A stretch of 64,000 nt of DNA from Pararge aegeria. Its lineage: Eukaryota; Arthropoda; Insecta; Lepidoptera; Nymphalidae. The stretch is taken from assembly GCF_905163445.1 (NCBI RefSeq), contig NC_053195.1:424501-488500 (forward strand), given 5' to 3'. Positions 46,013 through 58,222 of this stretch are shown here, piece after piece. The notes under the pieces are model-generated. The model had not been told where the DNA came from. It worked only from the letters and a program-made list of their open reading frames with translations, and ran no database searches. The number at the start of each line of letters is the position of its first letter. The stretch's first letter is position 1. The translations under genes were made by a program, and so were the position numbers.

Positions 46013-48414
46013 ATCTATAGACAATTAACTATCTTTTTACTTCACTCATGTTACATAATTACTTAAGTAAATACTCGTAGTGTTATGGAAAATAGTATTA
46101 CTGATGACATTTTAGATGACTATTGGTTCCCAGCTGTTTCATCCGCGTACAATTTTAATTAGCGCTGGACTTATAAGTTGCAAGTCTTGGGTTTTGGGCA
46201 TTTTTAGAATTTATTACTTCAGAGTTTTCTCCAGCCTAGTCTGATAGGGAACCTGCATTCGTGGATAGCTAGCACCCTACTGTGAAAGACATGCCGTTAA
46301 GCAATAATTTAGGGGTATGGGCTTATATAAATGCCATGTTCTAGATAAGCCCATTACCATCTTAGATTGCATCATCACTTACCATCAGATTTTTTTTGTA
46401 TTAGCTCGGAGTTTGGAAATTGGCATTCACGAAATTACTTTAAGCTGTCGGTTCCGGTGATTATCACTAGTATGTGATAAATTAGTTAAGCCCGATCAAC
46501 CCATATCGAAGCAGCGTGGTGGGTCAGTGCTCTAAAATCCTCTCGTTTATGAGAGAGGAGGTCTATACCAGGCTGTGCGACTTTAAAACACTGATAATGA
46601 TGGCTTTAAGTATCAAAAATAAATGCCAGTACAATTTAGCAAAATTTGTGATTCGGTGCAAAGTCTTCTAGTGGTACCTACTGGTAAGCCTCTATCAATA
46701 AATATCGAAGAAGATGAGGGCCACAAATCGGTGTCCTACCTGTGCCCTTAGCAGCGTTTAAGTTTGCGTCCTGCGAGCGACCAATCACAAGTGTCCTGCT
46801 ACTCGCACTCCTTGTGATTGGCCGCACGCCAGGCGCAAGCATGGACGCCTCTAAGGCGCAAGTGGGATGGCGGTTTGGTTTTGCCTTAAGATGGGCAACA
46901 AAACGCGAGGCGTAAGCCCTTGTCGGACGCAAAGAGACGGATTGCAATGAACAACATTAATGAACAACAATGTTGCGAGAGGGCGTGGGAAATATAAGCG
47001 GGTGCTTGGTAAAAACTTAAACTTCAAAGATCATCTTGAGTAATGCTAAAAATACGTTATGGCCAATATAAACGTAAGTAAAAGATGATGTCCCTTTTTA
47101 TCCATGAAATTGAACGTTTTATACTTTAATTTGTGGTACGATATGTTATGTTATCCTAACATATTTAAATATCGGTTAACTTATACAAAAAATAAATAAT
47201 TAAAACGTTAATTTATTTATACAACAACGGTTGCTACCCGGATCCGTTGATACATTAGTTTTTTGTTGTTTCTGTTTGTATATTTAAGTTTCTCATTATT
47301 GCCAATGATAAAAATAAATGCCATCATTGCTAACCAATCGATGAAACAATAAACCAAATGAGATCATTTGGTTTATTTTTTATTAGAACCCTTTCACTTT
47401 ATAAAAATAATGATCCAGTGATTAGACTTATTATTCTGTGAAGGATATTGCTCTCTTCCTCTTAATGTACAAAAGAGACGAATGTACAGCCTAAGCCCCT
47501 AACGCTGCTCCAAGGTAGGTTGGCGGGTTTAGGTAACGCAACCGAGGTGGGTGTAATAATGTACCTTCAAGGAAATTCAAGAAACCCAATCTCAGTAGGT
47601 TATCTACACTAAACAGTTGTAACTACTACTCTTCTGAGAGTAGAGGCCGCTTTCTACTAAACGGCGGGATCCTGATAACTCCCTGATCTCTTAAGAGAGT
47701 GGGAATTCAGAGGAACCATATAACAAGAAACATTTCCCCCCAAAAATTGTTCTACGCCCTCTCGGGTCAGAGGCTCCTTTCCCCGCCGCCTCGAGACGCA
47801 CTCTGAACTAGCCCTTAGCGTAGTGGAAATTTGTTTTAATTAAGGAGTTTTCTATTTTTTGTTGTTGAAATTATTCGAAGTTTTAATGACTGTCCCTCAG
47901 AGGCAGTAAACCTTTTGTACAGGGGCGTTAATGAATCCCGTAAATCGTCTACACGGTATAGTTTTCTCAAGACTTCTCTTAATTTTAATGAAAATACTTT
48001 CGCTGCTGAATGTGACGAAAGTCATTAAAATAGCCGTACAGTTGTTATTGAAATTGTCAAAATTTCGTTTTGTAAACAGGTATTGAAATGTTAACTTATT
48101 GTTATTAGAACGAAAAACATCAAAGAAAGATTTATTCTGAAATTCCGAAATCTACACTTTTATTTGCAGGTTATCTGGCACTTTTTTATTTTACTATATT
48201 AAACCCTAAACTGCAAACACACCTGATGTGAAGTGAAGTGATAATGCATCCCCTAGTAGTAGACAGCAGCCTAGCAGCCTTTCGTGCGGAGCTTGTCCGG
48301 AAAAGTATATATATTTTTTGATTGTTCGAATTATATTAAAAAAAAAACATTTTTTGAAGACATCAACCATCCACTTAGAAACTTGGCGTTTATGTGAGGA
48401 TGGCGAGTTCGCAA
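46013..48414. other. Non-coding stretch with GC-rich segments
   Basis: 46282-46395 is a SINE U 3' part. 46890-46960 (AACGCGAGGCGTAAGCCC) and 47778-47865 (GCCGCCTCGAGACGCACT, GGAAATTTGTTTTAATTAAG) resemble two consecutive parts of 52714-52890. A 14-bp hairpin is at 47348-47377. The minus frame 46678-46947 lacks domain signal. Confidence 0.4.
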
Positions 48415-48804
48415 TCTATATATATAAAAGAGAAAGTGTGTGGGTATGTTCCGTATAGGCTCTGAAACGGCTGGACCGATTTCAATGAAACTTTCAGGGA
48501 ATCTCCGGATTGACCTGGCGAGTAATCCTGTAGTTTGGTGACGATCGGAGCACTTATATTTTTGAACTGTCAAACTGTCAAATACAGCTTTTATTTACTA
48601 TGATAATATTCTATTGTTGGGTGTACATGGGTGTAGATAATGATATTCACCCGCACGAGAAGAGAATAGAAGAAAATTAATACGGAGAGAAATAAATGAT
48701 TTAATATATTATGAGACTTAACTTAAAAAAATTTATGATGTAAGTTTATTGTTTAAATAAAATAAAGCAAAATCTAGCCCGGCGAAGCGGGCTGGGTACG
48801 CTAG
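48415..48804 (+). mobile_element. Non-autonomous Helitron, 390 bp
   Basis: It begins TCTATATATATAAAAGAGAA directly after A48414 and ends CTAG directly before T48805, the A|T target rule of Helitrons. A six-bp hairpin AGCCCG...CGGGCT (48776-48793) sits 7 bases before the terminal CTAG. There are no terminal inverted repeats and no target duplication. It has no Rep/helicase coding sequence and depends on an autonomous element elsewhere. Confidence 0.88.
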
Positions 48805-48805
48805 T

Positions 48806-49567
48806 AGTATATATTTATTAAATAAATTTTCTACAACGAAACCTACTACAAAATGATGATATTATTAAATATCAGTTATGTCTGTGCCTCGGAGAGGACC
48901 AGACATAACATTTCAGCCATCAGTCTCTGTTAATATCACTGAATTTTAATTATTACCTAAAGAATAATAGTACGTAATATAACCCTGTCAACCCATATTG
49001 GTGCAGGCTGGCTGATCCTTGTCTCATTAGAGAAAAGAGGGCTATACCCTTTAGGCTGAATGGTCAAAAACGCATTTTGTTAAAATTAAAACGCCAAATA
49101 TTTTAAGCCCGTTTCAAAAAATATCAAAGTAAACGCTCCTATAAATTAAAACTAGTCCAAAGATACGACAAAATGAAGCTAAAGCAATAAAAGGACAAAG
49201 TTATCAATCGGAGCCGCGCTTGGCAAATTGCCAGCTAATAAATTGATTCTAGTATGATATACTGAATGCGGCTTCCTTACCAAATACTTTGGGGTAGGCA
49301 GTTTGGACAGTTATTTGACAAAGATAAAGTTATTTCAGAGAAGTATTTGACAAGCTGGGATTCTGTAGATTTCAGACTGTTTATATATCAGTGTCTTTAA
49401 TGTTTTTTGTTCTGTTGTTGTTTTAAGTAAATAACTGCAAAAATTATGACCAATAAGTGAGCCCAAGCTTTATTATTATTTCCTAAGTTAGTGTCTATGT
49501 GTTTTAGATCACTCGTTGATAAAGTTTTATTTAATTAACGCGTTAAATTTAGGTTATCAGGTCCATT
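48806..49567. other. Non-coding stretch
   Basis: No recognised gene; 48985-49065 is a degenerate SINE/LINE-tail-like segment. Confidence 0.4.
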
Positions 49568-49621
49568 CGACCGATTGGTACAATGCGCAACGACCCTGCT
49601 TTCTGAGTCCAAGGCCGTGCG
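49568..49621 (+). mobile_element. SINE family S, head only
   Basis: GACCGATTGGTACAATGCGC and CTGCTTTCTGAGTCCAAGGC, cut after GGCCGTG. Confidence 0.6.
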
Positions 49622-50284
49622 TGAGAAGATAGTAGTGGGTGGCTTTCCGCAAGAAGTGGACACAGCTTTGTAGTAGGAGTTAGACATACACTATGGCACC
49701 ATCCGCCTCCCGCTGGCTTGCAAAAAACTCTTACAAAAACCAAAATGTCATGTAAGTTTCATGAAATAAAAATATAACTTTGCAAATACTATAATAAGTG
49801 TGTGGTGAAGTCAACCTTACCTAAGGATACTTTGGACCTAGTTTAGGAGGGCGTTCTTCTTTAGCGTTTTTGTTGACCCTTTTTATTTTTTTAGCCCAGC
49901 CCCTGAGAGTTTCCAGAGATTAGCGTATTAAATAAAAACCTAACAATCTCTTTAGTTGCATTATTGGTATGGACTAGTCACTTAAAGAATATCAGCTTCA
50001 TTTATTAAACCTTCCAAAGAACCGCCACATTATTTTCTAAAGGACGCTTTCGGTCTATTAAAAGATAATCAATTTATCAGTTGGCGAATGGCCAAGCGTG
50101 CAACTTCAATTTATAACATTGTCCATTTATTAGTCTTTTACTTTAAATTTTCCAGTAGCAATTCCTCTATTTATTCGACAAATTGTTGGATTATAGCATA
50201 GATCCAGCATGCCCTAATGCGGTCTGGCGAGCTTTACGAGCTGATCAGAATACGGCAGGTCAGAATATGGTTTTCCCCTACCCT

Positions 50285-50550
50285 TCTCTGACGGCCGATT
50301 CGCGCAGTTTGCAGCGACCCTGCTCTATGAGTCCAAGGCCGTGGGTTCGATTCCCACAACTGGAAAATGTTTGTGTGATGAGCATGAATGTTTTTCAGTG
50401 TCTGCGTGTTTATATGTATATTATAAGTATTAATGTATATTATTCATAAAAAAAATATTCATCTCAGTACCCATAACACAAGCTACGCTTACTTTGGGGC
50501 TGGGTGGCGATGTGTGCGTTGTCGTAGTATATTTATAGGTATTTATTTAT
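50285..50550 (+). mobile_element. SINE family S, full length
   Basis: It starts TCTCTGACGGCCGATTCGCG, as in the copy at 16285. GTGGGTTCGATTCCCACAAC and the tail are intact. Confidence 0.85.
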
Positions 50551-51732
50551 AGGTATTATTCTCTTCCTGCGGTTGTCATACGGGGCGAAATAAGGGTTAT
50601 GTATAACGGAGAAATTTCAGAAACATGCTCTGTGAACCCGACTGCCCAGCTTAGTGATTATTATTATTCAAATCCTCCCGTTGGTCGATATATTTTAGAA
50701 GATATCTAAGATAGCCTGTTGGTTAATAAACTCTACTAGGAACCCAGCAGAGTTGAGGCGCTTAATCTGCCTGAGGAATAGAAGAAATAAAACGGTCTAA
50801 TTGTGACCTCTAAATGCGGTGACACATTCCGGAACTGACTAGGGTCAACAATGCTTCATTATCGCAACCGAATGTTTCGCGCGGTCGCCACACGCAATAC
50901 TCTTACTAGCACAGGTATGAATTTATGTCCATCAGAACTCGATTCCTGAACGCAGCATGGAAAGATATGGATTCATTCCTATAGCCGTATTTTACTGTTG
51001 TAAACATAAAGAGAAGTTTGTCATTCTTTAAGACCTTCTTAATAAAGCTTCTTAATAAAGCTTCAGCCTCCCTTCGTTCTCTTTAGCTCGATTTCCTGTA
51101 AATTTAAGGAGTTATGTGCGTTTTAAAATATCGTTTGCTTTAACGGTAACGTAAAACGTCGTCGGGAAACCTATATCTCTGAAAGTTCTCCATAATTACG
51201 GCCTAAACTCTTTACATTCTGAGAGGAGACTCGTGAACTGTAGTGGGCCAGTAATGAGTTGATATGATGATGAGGCGTAGTGCAAACGTAGAAATTTCCT
51301 GATATCAATGTATTATTTGCAAGTTTCGGCAATAAATTGGTCATTGATTGCAAAAGCCGTGCAATCAATGTATTCGGTATGCGACATTCCCAAATATAAT
51401 AGCGCTGTGTCTAGAATCGTCATAGCCATCTTTAAGTTGCCGTTACTATAAAAATCACAGTTTCGGCGTATATGTTTATATCATGTCACTTTGACAAAGT
51501 TGTTAGTTTTGCGTCTTTGGAAAAATTTCACAAAGGGGACGTGCTACAAGACGAGTTCATTGTTATCGGCATTTTTTAGTGCGATTCAAAGAAATTGTTT
51601 GTGTTTCACAATGACAAACTTATTTACATAAAATAGATGTCGCGTTTTGAATAGGAACATTATAATGTACTACTATTTTATGTTATTGCCAACAAACTTG
51701 TTGCTTAATACATATCTGCAATGTTTTTTTCG
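50551..51732. other. Non-coding stretch with LINE T and SINE V fragments
   Basis: 50600-50672 (-) is a family T fragment. 51163-51275 (+) is a SINE V fragment (TGAAAGTTCTCCATAATTAC, GACTCGTGAACTGTAGTGGG). Nothing else is recognised. Confidence 0.45.
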
Positions 51733-51990
51733 ACCTTTATGGCGCAGTAGTGAGCGATGTGCTCTCACAAGTTGGAGACCTCGTGTTCGATTACCGGCAG
51801 ACCCCATTTAGGAATTTTTGATATCAGAATTAAAAACAAAGGGAATTGCTATTCATGTAGCATAATTAATTATATACAATGCATAGGTTTAACGATAGTT
51901 TCTCATGTGAAATTAGTACCTTATTTTACTACAAGCTCTTGACTGCAATCTCGAGTGGTAAGGGATGATGTGACTCTTGCAGACTATATT
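51733..51990 (+). mobile_element. SINE family U, diverged
   Basis: The head CCTTTATGGCGCAGTAGTGA and GTGTTCGATTACCGGCAG are present. The 3' part CTACAAGCTCTTGACTGCAA follows a middle region that no longer matches. Confidence 0.6.
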
Positions 51991-52210
51991 GTAGGTATCA
52001 CTGCCAAATTTTAGCCAAATCGGTTCATTCTAAACATCCATCCATCTATTCATTTATACATACATCCATCCATCCATACATCTATTCTCACAAAATTTTG
52101 CATTTATAATATTAGTAGGATGGTACGTATGCATACGATCGTTGTCCCATATGCCTTGCGACTTGCTGTAATCTGTGAAGAATCTTCCTTGATCTCCGAC
52201 GATATTCATC
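51991..52210 (+). mobile_element. Dispersed repeat fragments with (CATC)n
   Basis: A CATCCATC-rich tract at 52040-52085, then TTTATAATATTAGTAGGATG and GTTGTCCCATATGCCTTGCG, matching 45582-45690. Confidence 0.5.
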
Positions 52211-52379
52211 AGATCTTCCTAAGTTAATAAGAGTTTTTTTTTATATATTGTTACGCACTCAGTTATCCATTTGATGTGGTGACAGAGACCTTCTTTATGC
52301 GACCTTTGCTCTTAATAGATGCCAGCTCACGATTGTCGTCATATGGTGATACTATTTTTATTTTTTTCATTTTACTTCT

Positions 52380-52592
52380 CCTTCTCCTCATGCGTGAGTG
52401 GAGTTATCTTCAGTAGCCCTGAGTGCTCCATCAAATTATGTAATTCGATGCGATATCGTACTGTAACGCTAAATTGCTTTAAAGCCGGATTGCACAGAAA
52501 AAATTCCAATTTGCCTATGCCTGGAATCGAACCCCGTCCAAACTTTAAGATCACAGGGCTCACCACTGTGCCAAGGACATCCCCCATCCCAC
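52380..52592 (-). mobile_element. SINE family U
   Basis: The minus strand carries TGGCACAGTGGTGAGCCCTG and GGGGTTCGATTCCAGGCATA (tRNA-like head), then the U body. Confidence 0.65.
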
Positions 52593-52689
52593 GCAAGAAC
52601 CTAGATGAAAAGTGTATGATCAAGTTAATTGTTTTTGTAATATCAAACATTATAACGTAATTCACAAACTAAATGGAATGTACTGTAAT

Positions 52690-53095
52690 TTGCCGGGTTT
52701 ATAACTCAAGTGCAGTCAACAAGACGCGAGGCGCAAGTCCGCGCTGGCCGCAAAGCGACGAGTCGCAATTAAAGCACAAAGACGTTAATTAAAACCTCCT
52801 TGCCGTGACCCGCCGCGCGCGGAGCCGCCTCGAGACAGTGCAACTAGCCCTTACAGTGCCGGAAATTTGTTTTAATTAAGGCTTTTTCTATTTGTAGAGT
52901 TCCGCACCTTGACACGCTGATTTTTTATAACTTTTACTCATCGACATCCAAGAATTGATATCATCAATAGCCTATATAAGTCAACTCTTCCAACGGAAGG
53001 GTTTGCTCACAATCACCACGCTGCGCTGGGCAGTCGGGTTGGTGCTCTCAGTACATTGTAGTAGTAGCACAGACATGGCTCCGTTATGTTCCTTT
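52690..53095. repeat. GC-rich repeated segment and LINE T fragment
   Basis: 52714-52890 (GACGCGAGGCGCAAGTCCGC ... GAGCCGCCTCGAGACAGTGC ... TTTGTTTTAATTAAGG) matches two separated pieces near 46.9 and 47.8 kb. 52985-53095 is a LINE T 3' fragment. Confidence 0.45.
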
Positions 53096-53142
53096 AGAAG
53101 TTATTATAACGTATTGAGAAAAAAATAGCATTTTTATAAATT

Positions 53143-53545
53143 CAAATTTAAATTCAAAATTCAAAATTCAATATAATATCGATCACTGGATATGGGGCCT
53201 TACCAAGTGGCTCAGTTAACATTATATGTATTTACAAAAACCTTGCACATTTGATTTTAATATAAATTACCATTTGACGCTATCATATTTACTTAAAAAA
53301 ATATATATTTAACTAGTGTTAATTAAAAATTCAAAGCCTTGCAATCTTTGTGTACAAAAAAATCGTATATTTCACGCTTAAAAGAGTTAAAGGTTTTTAT
53401 AGCGCCTGTCTTCACACCTGGCGGCGAGGCGGCGAGGCATTTATAAGCTCGTGTGTAATTAGCCTTACAAGAAATTACCGCCGCAGTACGTCGCGAGTGT
53501 GTCGGGTTTGATAAAAAATAACACGCAAAGCGGCAGGACGTGATG
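53143..53545 (-). mobile_element. LINE 3' end with C-terminal coding region
   Basis: The minus-strand frame reads SRRTAAVISCKANYTRAYKC, LAASPPGVKTGAIKTFNSFK and REIYDFFVHKDCKALNF, then stops. An AT-rich 3' UTR ends in a GAATTTTGAATTT-type tail at 53143-53175. The architecture (conserved C-terminus, short UTR, pentamer/hexamer tail) fits a CR1/Jockey-type LINE different from copies A-C and W. A related remnant is at 44268-44528. Confidence 0.45.
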
Positions 53546-55319
53546 TTGTTTTTATTTATACACCTACGTGCTGTAATGCAAGAAATACTTACGTGTTGTT
53601 AAGTGCATAATGTTTCTATCAAATGTGCATGCAAAATTGGGTTGAACGAGTGATTTCGTTTTTGGTGTAGTTACGAAGCGAACAAAGTACGAGTCGAGTA
53701 GGTAATTTATGTTATAAACTATGGTGGTCCGCGATGTTTCGGATTTCTAAAACTCACGTGAGAGTGGGTTCCGGTGTATAAAATATTCTAAGTCCGTTTC
53801 CAAGAATCAAGTTATTTTTATGTGAATTCTCTATGAAACGTTTTTCCGCATTAAAAAGTATCCATCAACTTATCAAGATCGGTGCAGCAATTTAGATATG
53901 TAACAAACAACTAGAAGACTCAACACTTCCGCATTTATAGTATTAGTAGATATGGATACAAAAATATTATTCTGTTTGTTCATCTATTCCAACCGTTATA
54001 AAATTTGACATAATATAAGTTTACACGCTCTAAGTATATGGAAATTGTATGCTACTTTTTAATAGCATCCGTTAACCGTGAGATTATAAAAATTGCTTGT
54101 GTTAATCAAATGCACAGCTTAATAGGTTAACTAATCTTGGCACATTGACACAATTTCTATAATATAGAATACTATGAGTCCTGTCTAACTTTGTGATTCA
54201 CCATTTTAAGTAACCGATTTTATTTCATTCATTAGCATTTAGAAAAGCTAAGGCTGAAGGGAAATTCCTTAAAACCGTAAGTCCGCGAAATTGAATTTCA
54301 GCGAATTACATTTAGGTGAAAAATACAAGAAAAACGTCGCTCTTTTGTCCCGCCTCCGAGGGACTGCTTAATTAAACGTTTGTTATAACGACTAGGGACA
54401 ATAAGCCATTATAAAAACTGACCTCCGAGCGACGAAACTTGTCTTTTTGGGTATAGGGATGCGAAAAACTGCCTGGAAATAAATCATAGATACACATTTT
54501 TGAGCCAAAGAGTTGCATGAGTCAATCATATCTTTGGAGGCGAATCATTGATATAAGATTTAAAACATCCCCTGTGTTATTTACTTCTTCTATTCCGGTC
54601 AGTCAAAACCATCAAGATGTACAGATTTCTAATTCGGCAAAGCAAAAAAATAAGTTTGGTAGGTAACTATAACTCATTTACACTCGTACTATCAAGCGTA
54701 GCAGCAAGTTGAAGCGTTAAAAGTGATTAGGGATACCAGATTATGAACTATGGGTGGACACACTTTCATCTTTCTCAACATAACTAGCAGATAGATGTAC
54801 CTAATTAAAAATTCCCCCTCGATACACATATTTTCATCATGTAATATTAACTTAGTTCATTTATTTACCTTCCGTATTTCCTATCCTGTCACTTAACGGG
54901 GACTTGCAGAACCTTATAATAATCTTGTAAACGAAAGATAGATGAACTTCATTTTTATCATTAATTTCAGAGCTACGCAAGTCTTTTTTGGAGTTTTACC
55001 TCGATTTTGGAGCCTATTTGTGAGAATCCTAAACTGAATACCTATTTAATGTTTCCCTATTGTTGTGCGGGATGATTAAATTTTGGGTTGAATTGAAATT
55101 AACCAATTAGTAGGGACGCTTTGTCCGCCTGTCCAATTATTATTCGTCATACTTTATGAGTTTCACAATGGTAGTTAATTTTTCATTATTAGCTTTTCTT
55201 TCTCAATTTTGTTTATTCATTAACAAATAACAATAAAACTGAAATAGATCCGTCAAATAGTATATAAAATCAAGTAAAAAAATACGTAATCTCAAATGGT
55301 GATTAGCGTGTGTAATATT
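53546..55319. other. Non-coding stretch
   Basis: 53865-53950 is the end of a dispersed repeat (CATTTATAGTATTAGTAGAT). 54286-54480 is a less AT-rich segment with inverted GTCGCTC/GAGCGAC. No gene is supported. Confidence 0.4.
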
Positions 55320-55558
55320 TAGCGATTCTGCTGAGTTCAAGGCCGTGGGTTCGATTCCTAAAACTGGAAAATGTTTGTATGATGAACATGAATTTTTTTC
55401 AACGTCTGGGTATTTATCTCTTTGTTATAAGTATTTATGTAAATTATCTTCATAAAATATTCATTCATCAGGTATGTAAGTACCCATAGCACAAGCTATG
55501 CTTACTTTAGAGCTTGATGGTGATGTGTGTTTTGTCGTAGTATATTTATTTATTTATT
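55320..55558 (+). mobile_element. SINE family S, head slightly truncated
   Basis: GGCCGTGGGTTCGATTCCTA, then the body and TTTATTTATTTATT tail. Confidence 0.8.
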
Positions 55559-55589
55559 TACGCCGCCATGGCTGAAAAAATTTGACTAT

Positions 55590-55700
55590 TATTGTCATCA
55601 TTATCAATTCTACCAGGACATAGGTATTTTGTACGGAGTTCCAAATCCACGGTCCTGGGCCACTTGTTACCGACCGTTGGGGACCGACCTACAAATTAGA
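55590..55700 (-). mobile_element. RTE-type LINE 3' fragment
   Basis: + strand GGACATAGGTATTTTGTACG and CGTTGGGGACCGACCTAC parallel the RTE 3' end at 16100-16220. Confidence 0.45.
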
Positions 55701-56198
55701 CAACCAAGGACAAGACAAATTACAATTTGACTATACCCTAAATTAACTCTAGACTCCAAATCACAAAAGAAATTCACAAAAGCAACTCAGCCCAGATGAA
55801 GGCGCGGGCAGCAGCTAGTAAACAATAAACAATGTCAATGTAAATAGGGCAAATGAAATCCACTCTTCCAGAATGAAATAAAAAATTGAGGCGTTACGAT
55901 ACCGCCCAACTTTTTCACTTTGAAGTTTCATAAGAACACTATCATTTATTCACACAATTTCCTGGCGTTGTTTGCCGCTACACCGGCCGAGCCTCCAGCA
56001 TGTAGATGGTTTGTTGGAACTTTATGGCTGTCACCAATTGAATCGTTTTATTGTCGGCACTAGGCAGCCTCCCAGTCTCCAAACTTTGATCTCTGCGTTA
56101 AGGATATCTGAAGGATGTACATTGTACATTGCTTGCTGACTGCAGTATTCCTTAACGGTATACGAGGCTGAGGAGCTGACCCTTTAACTACCTTTGTA

Positions 56199-56491
56199 TT
56201 AAAATGTATGTTGCGTCTTTACGAAACATACATTTTAACGTAAACTTTTGTTTAAAGTATTTTTGTTCTTTTTTATACTGTTGTCAATGAAAAATATTCT
56301 TATTATATTATATGTGTTTCCGCCAAGTACAAAAGATATCAACTCATTTACGCCGCGTAGAAACCGATTTGAGGTATGGGTTTAGTAAATCTCCAATACC
56401 CCTAAAAAGCTCCCATCATGGACTGCATCATCACTCCTGAATTAATGAAGGTCATGAATCTCACACTTAGCATTAAGGTGAGATTCATGAC
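56199..56491. repeat. Two short perfect hairpins and a SINE U fragment
   Basis: Hairpin 1: TTAAAATGTATGTT (56199-56212) with AACATACATTTTAA (56225-56238). Hairpin 2: GTCATGAATCTCAC (56451-56464) with GTGAGATTCATGAC (56478-56491). 56370-56450 is a degenerate SINE U 3' part. Confidence 0.7.
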
Positions 56492-56703
56492 TTAAATATT
56501 AGTATAATGAAAAAAAACATGCCACCTAGTTTAGGTTTACACCTCCATCGGTACCAATAGTAAGTACCGAAACACTAAACTACTCCATGGTACGTATTTC
56601 GTGGTAATTCCTATTATTAACTGCAATCATTTGAACATAAGATGCAAAAGTAAACACATACACACGTAAAATAAGTAATTCAGTTAAAGATGTGAGATGG
56701 TAA

Positions 56704-56908
56704 TTAAAAAAAAAACAACCGGTTAAGTTTGTTGTGGGACCTTAGACCACGGCGTGTTTGGAACCCTCGTAACTTTAGTTTTAAGTTGACGAATTTAGTT
56801 ATCGCCATCAACTTACTTCTATGTAATATTTTACATGTAATATATGCATCAAAATTTGCCTATTTGAATAAAGGAATATTTGAACTTGACTTTAACTTCA
56901 TTTTTAAG
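56704..56908 (+). mobile_element. LINE family W 3' end
   Basis: ACAACCGGTTAAGTTTGTTG, GGAACCCTCGTAACTTTAGT and TGCCTATTTGAATAAAGGAA, ending TTGAACTTGACTTT. Confidence 0.7.
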
Positions 56909-57495
56909 AAGTAATGTACGTCTCCCATTCCGATGGCAACGCTTAGTCACGGTGCCCATTCAGACAGGGGCTGCAAACCGTTTCCCGTGACTTCAATTTA
57001 AATGTCGCCACCATGTCTTTATAGTAAGTTTTATGAAAGCGGTGTATATAGAATTACCTCAAGGAGTCGCGACGTTTTACCGACAAAAGGAAACAAAAAG
57101 TTCGGCCTACAAATGCCTGTTTCTGGAGATATTAAATAATTTTCTCGATGAAACAAAAAATATTTTTTATTTTCTTCTACTTTTCTCTTTTAGTTTGCGT
57201 CGTTAAGGTTATATCATATTTGTAATTTGATGACAGGTTTGTTTTATATGACAATAGGTTGGTTAAAAATGCTAAATTGCTTAAAGTGGAATGATGGGTA
57301 TGGGATGAACCAAATCTATGTTTAGTTATTTGATCACGTGAAAATTAACTCCAATTTATATGGTATCGAGAGAGCGCCAACTAGTAGCAGTTCATTTTCC
57401 TAGTATTTTAACTATTGCGAGATTGAATAATTAATTAAGTCAGTTGTCTATTTATTTTAGAATATATATGTATATGTATAATTGCACTATCCCGC
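56909..57495. other. Non-coding stretch with short repeat half
   Basis: 57330-57385 is the left half of the AGCGCC foldback repeat at 18897. No gene is visible. Confidence 0.4.
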
Positions 57496-57645
57496 TCTCT
57501 TGCAGCTGTTCCTTCTGCCAGTAAGAGATTGCTAGCAGCATAAAGGCCGCCTTTGCATGCCTAAAATTTGTTCTTTTTGTTTACGCTTTATGTATATTTT
57601 GATGTCTGTGTGCAATAAAGTATTTCTTCTTCTTCTTTTAGAAAA
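57496..57645 (+). mobile_element. LINE family Q 3' end
   Basis: CAGCTGTTCCTTCTGCCAGT, GCATAAAGGCCGCCTTTGCA and GTGTGCAATAAAGTATTTCT resemble the end of a lepidopteran LINE with a polyadenylation-like AATAAA and TTC-rich tail. Confidence 0.55.
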
Positions 57646-58071
57646 TCTCTCACTTGACACTCTGCTTAGTCCATCAGTTATCACTTAGGCGAGACGAACA
57701 GTTTTAAATTTGTCAGCAGTTAACGCAGCAAACTGCTTATTTCAAACTTATTATAGAAATAGACAAATAATTCTGTGACATGACATAATTGATTCCTAGT
57801 CTATGTTATTTTTTATTTTATTGAGCTCAAAGTTTATGCAAGTCACGTTTGCAATAAATTGTGTTTTTGTTGCAGAATAAGGGCGGTGCTGTAGGTTAAG
57901 CGATATATCGGTAAGTGATTCGCTTTTAATATTATTTGTTAAGTTTTTTTAACTATGACAGTTATATTAAATCCACACCCACAGTTAGTTACTACGCGGC
58001 ATTGAACTTATCATAATAAAGGTGGTAGTTTGTGTTGTAGTAGAGCTTTTTGTCTCAATACTACTTGTTTT
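57646..58071. other. Non-coding stretch
   Basis: No recognised feature between the Q and Z elements. Confidence 0.4.
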
Positions 58072-58222
58072 ACTATTTGCTACTTTTGCCATACTTACCT
58101 ACGCCTCAAATTGAAGGAAACAGGACGGCAGGTTGCAGGATGTGCTCCTTGCATGGGCGATGGTTTTCCACTTAACATCAGGTGGTCCATCTGCTGCTGC
58201 ATCATCAATTATGACTATAAAA
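58072..58222 (-). mobile_element. Family Z element, 5' part
   Basis: + strand ACCTACGCCTCAAATTGAAG and CACTTAACATCAGGTGGTCC are the complement of the Z 5' half, ending in ATAGTCATAATTGATG-like start on minus. Confidence 0.65.

Noticed and set aside
52319..52660. 113-codon plus-strand frame
   Set aside because: It overlies a SINE U and is an accidental frame.
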